Below are positions 1 through 5,685 of a DNA stretch of 61,103 bases, piece after piece. Each line of letters opens with the position of its first letter. Position 1 is the first letter of the stretch. Source of the DNA: Muribaculaceae bacterium Isolate-013 (NCI). Its GTDB lineage: Bacteria > Bacteroidota > Bacteroidia > Bacteroidales > Muribaculaceae. The position numbers and the translations under genes are program-made. The notes below the pieces were generated by a model. It was given only the letters and a program-made list of their open reading frames with translations. It was not told where the DNA came from and searched no databases. The stretch covers positions 1 through 61,103 of the forward strand of contig SCEJ01000016.1 in NCBI GenBank assembly GCA_004102785.1. The letters run 5' to 3'.

Positions 1-93
1 ATCCGAATTGATAAATTTTTTAATGGTTTCCGCTTTACCGTATTTAACAATTACATCGCTTACGCTGTTTAATATTGTACTTAGTTCGGACAT
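1..93 (-). CDS. Partial small ORF, 5' end only, unknown function
   Basis: An ATG at 93-91 opens a frame that runs off the left edge of the window after 31 codons (begins MSELSTILNSVSDVIVKYGK). The visible part is an amphipathic, lysine-rich N-terminus without a signal peptide. I do not recognise it. Its codons are AT-richer than those of the core genes, fitting the degenerate region it borders. The start codon lies inside an inverted repeat (87-96 with 141-150), so the leader could fold over its own start. A competing plus-strand frame ends with TAA at 70-72, so the strand assignment is not certain. Confidence 0.4.
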   Translation of the reverse strand, partial: MSELSTILNSVSDVIVKYGKAETIKKFINSD

Positions 94-157
94 GGCTCTG
101 TTGTTTATTACTGCTGATAAAATAATACAACAATCAAGCGGCCATGTCCGCTTTTTT
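87..157. terminator. Long-loop inverted repeat with T-tract
   Basis: CGGACATGGC at 87-96 is perfectly complementary to 141-150. An imperfect inner stem pairs about 100-110 with 121-132, and a T-rich tract follows at 152-160. Read on the plus strand it resembles a factor-independent terminator. Read on the minus strand the stem buries the start codon of the partial gene at 93-91. Confidence 0.45.
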
Positions 158-173
158 CTTAAGTAAACAGCAT

Positions 174-204
174 TGCGGAGCATCCCTACGGCGAGGCGGT
201 TTCC
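174..204 (-). repeat. Inverted half copy of dispersed palindromic repeat
   Basis: The arm GGAGCATCCCTACGGC reappears in the repeats at 652-738 and 22515-22599. Positions 184-204 are the perfect 21-bp reverse complement of 640-660, so the two copies face each other across about 435 bp. Confidence 0.7.
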
Positions 205-355
205 AGGAATGTTTTACGCATCCCCGCGCTGCGAAGTTGGAATCTGTCACCCGGCAAAATTTGGCAAATTTCTGTTAACAGCAATACGAATCATCGCACA
301 ATTAACCAAACATGTATATAATATCATTAAATTACAGAAATAGACGAACAATTTG

Positions 356-387
356 TTTGCAGCCATCAGATTTTATGAGTAATTTTG
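356..387 (+). promoter_or_regulatory. Orphan Bacteroidales promoter (-33/-7) without a gene
   Basis: TTTG at 356-359, a 20-bp spacer, then TAATTTTG at 380-387: an exact match to the Bacteroidetes primary sigma consensus. The expected start of transcription is near 392. A small hairpin (ATCCG...CGGAT, about 392-413) follows at once, but no reading frame of note does. It may drive a small RNA or be left over from a deleted gene. Confidence 0.55.
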
Positions 388-537
388 CAGCATCCGAAAG
401 CCCCCTCCGGATATCATACACTTCCCCGTTAAATAATAACCAGTCTTTAGTTTAACTTTCAATCAACCCCAAAAACACCCCGCACATATCGTCAGAAACA
501 ATATCCTGCACCACCGGCATAAAACACGAAAACCTCA

Positions 538-569
538 TCCCTCTCCCCCTCTCTCCCCCCTCTCTCCCC
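538..569 (+). repeat. Homopyrimidine tract
   Basis: Thirty-two consecutive C/T bases built from CTCTCCCC-like units lie in an intergenic region. A simple-sequence tract with mirror symmetry could form unusual DNA structure; no function can be assigned. Confidence 0.7.
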
Positions 570-639
570 GCTTCTTACCACATCAAAACCGAAAAGAGAA
601 ACTGAACCCGGTCAGGGATGCCGGAGTGTCAGAGCAGCT

Positions 640-738
640 GGAAACCGCCTCGCCGTAGGGACACTCCGTGGAGCGTCCGAAAATAGACGCTGAATTTCAG
701 CGATTTGCACGAACGCTCCACGGAGCGTCACCTACGGC
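640..738 (+). repeat. Dispersed palindromic repeat, full copy
   Basis: The left arm (652-679) is CCGTAGGGACACTCCGTGGA followed by GCGTCCG. The right arm (711-738) carries the complementary ACGCTCCACGGAGCGT and CCTACGGC. Each arm contains its own internal palindrome (CTCCGTGGAG). The same arrangement with a different core is found at 22515-22599, and a half copy at 174-204. MITE-like or REP-like; no coding capacity. Confidence 0.75.
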
Positions 739-875
739 AAAACGGACTCAACGGCTATGAACCGCCGACGTGCGGCAAAACGCCCTCCGGCAGTTCCGGC
801 ACTCCGGCCCCTCCTCAGGGGTGGAAATTAGTATGTTGAGAAGATTATTGTTTCCAAATGCAGGCGGCAACGTGA

Positions 876-1067
876 TTGCCGCGCGTCAGGGCAAGTCGCG
901 ACGACCTTCCCGAGAATTTGAATAATGCTTATGCTCATTATGACAAATTAAAAACGATGATGTGTAATGAGGAATTGACAGTTGAATCCTTGAGCGTACA
1001 ACTTGCAGGTTCAACACGTTTCCGCGAGGAAACATATGCAATGACCATCATTAAGCTTTCTCTCCCC
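876..1067 (+). pseudogene. Possible decayed coding fragment
   Basis: From about 876 a frame reads through AT-rich codons with protein-like composition (for example NLNNAYAHYDKLKTMMCNEE and LTVESLSVQLAGSTRFREE) and then runs straight through the terminator hairpin at 1068 instead of ending. Only TTG is available as a start, and in-frame stops lie just upstream. I do not recognise the family. The best reading is the remnant of a gene that lost both ends, with its old terminator still present. Chance openness cannot be excluded. Confidence 0.25.
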
Positions 1068-1104
1068 GGAATCCGCGGCCTGAGGCCGCGGATTCCTTTC
1101 TTTT
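1068..1104 (+). terminator. Rho-independent terminator
   Basis: A 13-bp perfect stem (GGAATCCGCGGCC with its complement, 1068-1080 and 1084-1096) has a 3-nt loop and is followed by TTTCTTTT. It insulates menA from the upstream degenerate region. Confidence 0.85.
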
Positions 1105-1117
1105 GGGGAAATTTTCG

Positions 1118-1125
1118 TAATTTTG
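1118..1125 (+). promoter_or_regulatory. menA promoter -7 box (TAATTTTG)
   Basis: A TAnnTTTG match lies 18 nt before the ATG at 1144. An in-frame ATG at 1123 overlaps this box and would lie upstream of the transcription start, which argues for 1144 as the menA start. Confidence 0.65.
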
Positions 1126-1143
1126 CAGAAAAGAAAGTCACTC

Positions 1144-2037
1144 ATGAGCAAAACCCGAATATGGATCGAAGCCATGCGCCTGCGCACACTCCCGGTGGGA
1201 GCGTCGGCCGTGCTGGCCGGCACGGCCCTGGCCTGTCTTGACGGCACGGTGCGCCTGCTGCCGGCAGCCATCTGCCTGCTGTTCGCGCTGCTGGCGCAGA
1301 TTGCCTCCAATTTCGCCAACGAATATTTTGACTACCGCGCCGGAATCGACGCCCCCGGGCGCCAGGGGCCGCGCCGTGGCGTGACCGAGGGCGACATCAC
1401 CCCCGCAGCCATGCGCCGCGCCACTTTCCTCACCCTCGGCCTCGCCTGCCTGACCGGGCTGACCCTCGTCAACTGGGGGGGCTGGTGGCTCATCGGCGCC
1501 GGCGCCATAATCGCCTTAGGGGCACTGGCCTACTCGGCCGGCCCCTGCCCGCTGTCGCGCAACGCGCTGGGGGAGACGGCCGTGCTGCTCTTCTTCGGCA
1601 TCGTGCCCGTATGCCTTACATACTACATCCAGGCCGGCTGCTTCACCCTCCCGGCGCTCCTCACGGGTATAGCCGTGGGGCTGCTCGCCTCCAACATACT
1701 GGTGGTCAACAACTACCGCGACCGCCACGATGATGCCGCCGTGGGCAAGCGCACCGAAGTGACCCTCTGGGGGCGCCGCTACGCCCTGTGGGGCTACGCC
1801 CTGCGCGGAGTGCTCGCCACAGCCCTCACCATCCCCCTGTGGACCGCCGCCGGATGGTGGGCGCTACTCTTCCCGGCAATCTACCTGCTGATGGCGGCCG
1901 CCCTGCTGCGCCGCATGGCCACAAACGAGGGCGCCGCCCTCAATCCGGTGCTGGGGCTTACGGCCATGAGCGAGCTTTACTTCACCCTTTCCCTACTCAT
2001 CGTGGCCGCAGCCACGAAAACACCCACCGTAATCTGA
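1144..2037 (+). CDS. menA: 1,4-dihydroxy-2-naphthoate polyprenyltransferase
   Basis: Integral membrane UbiA-family prenyltransferase of menaquinone synthesis; it attaches the polyprenyl chain to 1,4-dihydroxy-2-naphthoate. The 297-residue product has the usual family length and about eight or nine hydrophobic segments. The first aspartate-rich motif is visible as FANEYFDYRAGID, followed by the basic stretch GRQGPRRGVTEG. The second reads NNYRDRHDDAAVGKRT. The start at 1144 was chosen because the upstream ATG (1123) lies in the promoter. recF follows after 7 nt, so the two are probably co-transcribed at the head of a metabolic and replication operon running to folK. Confidence 0.93.
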   Translation: MSKTRIWIEAMRLRTLPVGASAVLAGTALACLDGTVRLLPAAICLLFALLAQIASNFANEYFDYRAGIDAPGRQGPRRGVTEGDITPAAMRRATFLTLGLACLTGLTLVNWGGWWLIGAGAIIALGALAYSAGPCPLSRNALGETAVLLFFGIVPVCLTYYIQAGCFTLPALLTGIAVGLLASNILVVNNYRDRHDDAAVGKRTEVTLWGRRYALWGYALRGVLATALTIPLWTAAGWWALLFPAIYLLMAAALLRRMATNEGAALNPVLGLTAMSELYFTLSLLIVAAATKTPTVI

Positions 2038-2044
2038 CCGCCCC

Positions 2045-3151
2045 ATGCAGCTCGACTCACTCGCAATCACAAATTTCAAGAACATAGCCGAGGCCCGGCT
2101 GGAGTTCAGCGGCAAGATAAACTGCCTGCTGGGCAACAACGGCATGGGCAAAAGCAACCTTCTCGACGCCATCTACTGCCTGAGCTTCACAAAAAGCTTC
2201 TCGGGGCTCACCGACCTCCAGCTAATACGCCGCGGCGAAGCCTTCGCCACCCTGCGCGGCCTATACACCCGCCGCGGCGCCGACGAGGAACTCACCATGG
2301 GGCTCCAGCCCGGACGCCGCAAAAGCTTCAGGCGCAAGGGGAAGGAGTATGACCGCCTCTCGGCCCACATCGGCGCGTTCCCGCTGGTGCTCGTGTCACC
2401 GGCCGACGGCGAACTCATCACCGGCACCAGCGACGGCCGCCGACGCCTGATGGACCAGGTGATAGCCCAGACCGACCCGGTATATCTCGACGCACTCATA
2501 CGCTACGGCCACGCCCTTCAGCAACGCAACCGCCTGCTGCGCGACCGCTGCGTGGACCACTCCCTCTATCAGGCCGTGGAAATATCGATGGAGGCCGCCG
2601 CGGCCGTAATCACACGCCGCCGCACTCAATGGGTGGAGCGCCTCACCGCGATATTCACCCCCCACTACCGCGCCATAGCCCACGCACCCGAAGTGCCGGC
2701 AGTGGCCCTGCGCTCACACACCGCCGAAGCCCCCGGCGCAACCCTGGCGCAGCTCCTCGACGCCGCCCGGCGCCACGACGAAGCCGTGGGGCACACCACA
2801 GTGGGACCCCACCGCGACGACCTGACACTCACCCTCGACGGCATGGACGTGCGGCGCACAGCCTCGCAGGGGCAACAGAAAACCTACGTGATAGCCCTGC
2901 GCCTGGCCCAATACGAATTCATGGCCAAGGCCGCCGGCATGAAGCCCCTGCTGCTCCTCGACGACATCTTCGACAAGCTCGACGCCCGCCGCGTGGAGAG
3001 CCTGGTGGAGATTGTGTCGTCCGACCTCTTCGGCCAGATTTTCATCACCGACACCAACCGCTCGCACCTCGACTCCATCATGGAACGCTCCGGCGGCGAC
3101 CACCGCTCATGGCTGGTGACCGACGGCACCTTCACCGAATCAACCCTCTGA
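2045..3151 (+). CDS. recF: DNA replication and repair protein RecF
   Basis: SMC-like ATPase that loads RecA at single-strand gaps together with RecO and RecR. The 368-residue protein begins with the RecF-type MQLDSLAITNFKNI. Walker A is GNNGMGKS at residues 30-37. The ABC-type signature SQGQQKTYVIAL is near residue 275 and Walker B with the D-loop (LLLLDDIFDKLD) is near residue 300. It lies 7 nt after menA and 4 nt before the DUF721 gene. A RecF-DUF721 pair is a recurring Bacteroidetes arrangement. Confidence 0.96.
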   Translation: MQLDSLAITNFKNIAEARLEFSGKINCLLGNNGMGKSNLLDAIYCLSFTKSFSGLTDLQLIRRGEAFATLRGLYTRRGADEELTMGLQPGRRKSFRRKGKEYDRLSAHIGAFPLVLVSPADGELITGTSDGRRRLMDQVIAQTDPVYLDALIRYGHALQQRNRLLRDRCVDHSLYQAVEISMEAAAAVITRRRTQWVERLTAIFTPHYRAIAHAPEVPAVALRSHTAEAPGATLAQLLDAARRHDEAVGHTTVGPHRDDLTLTLDGMDVRRTASQGQQKTYVIALRLAQYEFMAKAAGMKPLLLLDDIFDKLDARRVESLVEIVSSDLFGQIFITDTNRSHLDSIMERSGGDHRSWLVTDGTFTESTL

Positions 3152-3155
3152 CCCT

Positions 3156-3446
3156 ATGGAAAGAACCGACCCGATGAGCATCCGGCAGATTATCGACCGG
3201 GTGATGGACCGCTCCTCCTCGCGCGAGGAGTTCATGGGGCACCGCGCCTCGGCGCTGTGGCCCGACATCGTAGGCCCGGGGGTGAACCGCGCCACATCGC
3301 GCCGCTACTTCCGCAACGGCGAGCTGCACGTATACCTCACCTCCGGAGCGCTCAAGAACGAGCTGTCGTTCCGCCGCGAGGAGATAGCCCGCGCCATCAA
3401 CGACGCCCTCGGCCGCGAAGTGGTGGAGCGGATAATACTTCACTGA
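3156..3446 (+). CDS. DUF721 (DciA-related) protein
   Basis: A 96-residue protein with the DUF721 pattern: an N-terminal helix (IRQIIDRVMDR), the ALWPDIVGP core corresponding to the family W-x-x-I/V-V-G motif, and a short beta region (LHVYLTSGALKNEL). DUF721 includes DciA, the ancestral helicase operator that loads DnaB at the replication origin, and the position behind recF fits a replication role. Whether this short Bacteroidetes form loads helicase is inference. A second ATG at 3174 (MSIRQI) is an alternative start. Confidence 0.85.
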   Translation: MERTDPMSIRQIIDRVMDRSSSREEFMGHRASALWPDIVGPGVNRATSRRYFRNGELHVYLTSGALKNELSFRREEIARAINDALGREVVERIILH

Positions 3447-3470
3447 AAACCAACGTCAAAAAAAATCATC

Positions 3471-3959
3471 ATGACACCCGAAATAATCCTTCCTCCCTGC
3501 CCCAACGAGAAAGTGCCCGCAGCACAGGTGAGATTCCACCACCGCGTCGACTGCCAGACCCGCTTCAACGACTTCGACATATTCGGCCATCTCAACAACA
3601 CCATCTACATGGCCTTCCTCGACCTGGGCAAGGCCCGCTACTACACCGATGTGCTCGGCAATGTGTTCAACCTCAAAGGCACATCGGCCGTAATCGTCAA
3701 CACCAACATATCATTCTGCTCCCCGACATACATGGAAGAGCCGCTGTGTGTGCTCACCGCCTGCTCGCGCGTGTCGCGCCACAGCTTCACCCTCGATCAG
3801 CGCGTGGTAAACCCCGCCACCGGCGACGTGAAATGCTACGCCTCGACAGTGCTCGCGGCATTCGACGCCCGCACCGCCACCGGCGCCGACCTGCCACAGG
3901 ATTGGATAAACTCGGCCGCCGATTTTGAAAATTGGGAGCAAACACCTACCTTTGCATAG
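3471..3959 (+). CDS. Acyl-CoA thioesterase, hotdog fold (4HBT/YbgC-like)
   Basis: A 162-residue cytoplasmic hotdog thioesterase that hydrolyses acyl-CoA or acyl-ACP thioesters; the substrate cannot be told from sequence. The N-terminal catalytic loop is DCQTRFNDFDIFGHLNNTIY, with the acidic residue and the HLNN signature of the 4HBT family, followed by the long central helix (YMAFLDLGKARYYTDV). The C-terminal strands read VVNPATGDVKCYASTVLAAF. It sits 24 nt after DUF721 in the same run. The promoter of the next gene is embedded at its 3' end. Confidence 0.88.
   Translation: MTPEIILPPCPNEKVPAAQVRFHHRVDCQTRFNDFDIFGHLNNTIYMAFLDLGKARYYTDVLGNVFNLKGTSAVIVNTNISFCSPTYMEEPLCVLTACSRVSRHSFTLDQRVVNPATGDVKCYASTVLAAFDARTATGADLPQDWINSAADFENWEQTPTFA
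3947..3954 (+). promoter_or_regulatory. Internal -7 box (TACCTTTG) for the isomerase gene
   Basis: A TAnnTTTG match inside the last codons of the thioesterase gene, 23 nt before the ATG at 3978. It suggests that the isomerase-ribH-folK part of the run can be transcribed on its own. Confidence 0.5.
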
Positions 3960-3977
3960 AATCATAGAAAAAGCATC

Positions 3978-4658
3978 ATGACCCGTAACGACAAATCAGC
4001 CACCATACCACCCGTATCACCCGACGGCATAGCCACGACAATGCGGCAGATTCTCGACGCCGAGGCCCGCGCCATAGCGTCGATACCAGTCTCCGACGAC
4101 TATGCCCGGGCTGTGGAGCTGATAGTGGAGCATGTGCACCGCCGCGGAGGCAAACTCGTGACCTCCGGCATGGGCAAATGCGGCCAGATCGCCATGAACA
4201 TCGCCACCACTTTCTGCTCCACCGGCACCCCGGCGGTGAACCTCCATCCGGCAGAAGCACAGCACGGCGACCTCGGCATACTCCAGCCCGACGACGTGAT
4301 GCTACTCCTCTCAAACTCCGGCAAGACCCGTGAGATTGTAGAGCTTGTAGACCTGGCGCGAAACCTCTATGCCGGGCTGCCCGTGATAGTGATTACCGGC
4401 AAAGCCGACTCGCCGCTGGCCTCAATCGCCTCGGTGACACTCTTCACCGGAGGAGCGCCCGAGGTATGCCCCCTGGGGCTTACCCCCACCACCTCCACCA
4501 CAATGATGACGGTGATAGGCGATGTGCTCGTGGTGAGCTGCATGAACGCCATAGCGTTTACGGCCGCCGACTACGCCCTGCGCCACCACGGCGGCTATCT
4601 CGGCTCTGCCGCACGCCGCAAGACCGGCTCCGAAACTCCCTCAGAGAATCATAACTGA
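3978..4658 (+). CDS. SIS-domain sugar-phosphate isomerase, KdsD/GutQ-like, no CBS domains
   Basis: A 226-residue protein consisting of a single SIS domain. The nucleotide-fold loop reads LVTSGMGKCGQIAMNIATTF, followed by TGTPAVNLHPAEAQHGDLG and LLLSNSGKTREIVELV, with LTPTTSTTMMTVIGD near the C-terminus. These are signatures of arabinose-5-phosphate isomerases (KdsD/KpsF/GutQ), which make D-arabinose 5-phosphate for the LPS sugar Kdo. E. coli-type KdsD carries two extra CBS domains (about 320 residues in all); here they are missing, as in short SIS-only relatives. A Kdo role is likely but not proven; lpxB in this window shows that lipid A is made. Confidence 0.82.
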   Translation: MTRNDKSATIPPVSPDGIATTMRQILDAEARAIASIPVSDDYARAVELIVEHVHRRGGKLVTSGMGKCGQIAMNIATTFCSTGTPAVNLHPAEAQHGDLGILQPDDVMLLLSNSGKTREIVELVDLARNLYAGLPVIVITGKADSPLASIASVTLFTGGAPEVCPLGLTPTTSTTMMTVIGDVLVVSCMNAIAFTAADYALRHHGGYLGSAARRKTGSETPSENHN

Positions 4659-4678
4659 ACTTTTCAAACAGCAATATC

Positions 4679-5224
4679 ATGTCAACGCAGATTCAAGGCG
4701 CCGCGCCTCAGCGGCCCCTCCCCAGGATAGAAGATCTCGATGTAGCGATAGTAGTGGCCGAATGGAACGGCCATATCACCCAACGCCTCCTCCAGGGCGC
4801 CCTCCAGGGCTTCCAGTATGAGGGTTACGACGTTGAGGAGGATGTTGACATCTACTACGTGCCCGGCGCCGTGGAGCTCACTTTCGCAGCGCAGCGCCTG
4901 GCCGAAACGGGCAACTACGACGCCATAATAGTGTTCGGCTGCGTGGTGCGCGGCGGCACACCGCACTTCGACTACGTGTGCCGGAGCGTGACCGACGGCG
5001 TGACACGCCTCAACGCCGAAGGCGACACACCGGTGATTTTCGGCGTGCTCACCGTTGACAACGAGCAGGACGCCCTTGACCGCGCCGGCGGCTCGCTGGG
5101 CAACAAAGGTCTTGAAGCCGCCCACGCCGCAATCAAGATGATCGACTTCAACCGCGAAGTCGAAGCCTACATCGACGAGGAGGAGGACGACGACGAGGAC
5201 GACTCCCATTACCACGAGGATTGA
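4679..5224 (+). CDS. ribH: 6,7-dimethyl-8-ribityllumazine synthase
   Basis: Penultimate enzyme of riboflavin synthesis; condenses 5-amino-6-ribitylamino-uracil with 3,4-dihydroxy-2-butanone 4-phosphate. Family motifs are clear: VVAEWN for substrate binding, VPGAVELTFAA, FGCVVRGGTPHFDYVCRSV and PVIFGVLTVDNEQDALDRAG. At 181 residues it is longer than the usual 155 or so because of a strongly acidic tail (from about residue 163, mostly Asp and Glu, ending SHYHED). The stop codon overlaps the TTG start of folK, implying translational coupling. Confidence 0.95.
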   Translation: MSTQIQGAAPQRPLPRIEDLDVAIVVAEWNGHITQRLLQGALQGFQYEGYDVEEDVDIYYVPGAVELTFAAQRLAETGNYDAIIVFGCVVRGGTPHFDYVCRSVTDGVTRLNAEGDTPVIFGVLTVDNEQDALDRAGGSLGNKGLEAAHAAIKMIDFNREVEAYIDEEEDDDEDDSHYHED

Positions 5225-5685
5225 CCGCACACATCAACATAGGCTCTAATCTCGGCGACAGCCGCGCGATAATCGAAGCGGCTGTCGCCGGGCTTTTCGC
5301 GCTGTCGGCCGGGGAATGCCGCCGCTCCTCATTTGTGGAGAGCGAGCCCTGGGGCTTCGATTCCCCCAATCCGTTCCTCAACATCGGCATTGACATAGAG
5401 AGCGACCTCACCCCGACGGAACTACTCCATGCCATACAGGAGGTGGAGCGCTGCGTGGCGGCACAGTTCGGAGCCGACAACACCCACCGCAATACCGACG
5501 GCACATACCGCGACCGCGCCATCGACATAGACCTGATACTCTACGGCGACGTGGCCGTAAACACCCCGGAGCTCACACTGCCCCACCCGCGTATGCACCT
5601 GCGCCCCTTCGTGCTTGCCCCCCTGCGCGAGCTGGGCCATGACATCAGGCCGGAGGGGGGCGGAGGCGTCAGCGTATCGGAGTAA
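5221..5685 (+). CDS. folK: 2-amino-4-hydroxy-6-hydroxymethyldihydropteridine pyrophosphokinase
   Basis: Folate-pathway enzyme that transfers pyrophosphate from ATP to 6-hydroxymethyl-7,8-dihydropterin. The 154-residue product opens with INIGSNLGDSRA, contains EPWGFDSPNPFLNIGIDIES, has the ATP/Mg motif YRDRAIDIDLILYGD and ends with LPHPRMHLRPFVLAPL. The start is taken as TTG at 5221, overlapping the ribH stop by 4 nt, because the first family motif lies 5 residues in and there is no ATG in range. Its last 17 bases overlap the 3' end of the convergent TPR gene. Confidence 0.93.
   Translation: MTAHINIGSNLGDSRAIIEAAVAGLFALSAGECRRSSFVESEPWGFDSPNPFLNIGIDIESDLTPTELLHAIQEVERCVAAQFGADNTHRNTDGTYRDRAIDIDLILYGDVAVNTPELTLPHPRMHLRPFVLAPLRELGHDIRPEGGGGVSVSE

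Larger units (their letters stand above)
94..1143. other. Gene-poor degenerate intergenic region
   Basis: No convincing intact gene lies here. The stretch holds an inverted-repeat pair (184-204 and 640-660), an orphan consensus promoter (356-387), a 32-nt homopyrimidine tract (538-569), a palindromic dispersed repeat (652-738), a possible decayed coding fragment (about 876-1065) and a strong hairpin terminator (1068-1104). It is AT-richer than the core genes on its right and looks like an accessory junction where genes have been lost. Confidence 0.6.

Noticed and set aside
833-925. 30-codon frame starting MLRRLLFPNAGG
   Set aside because: Too short, no promoter, and it ends inside the degenerate fragment; could be an old frameshifted piece but cannot be supported.
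1011-1319. Minus-strand frame across the menA start
   Set aside because: It spans a terminator and a promoter and overlaps a well-supported gene.
3176-3928. Second-frame open readings across DUF721 and the thioesterase
   Set aside because: Arg/Pro-rich shadow translations of GC-rich genes.
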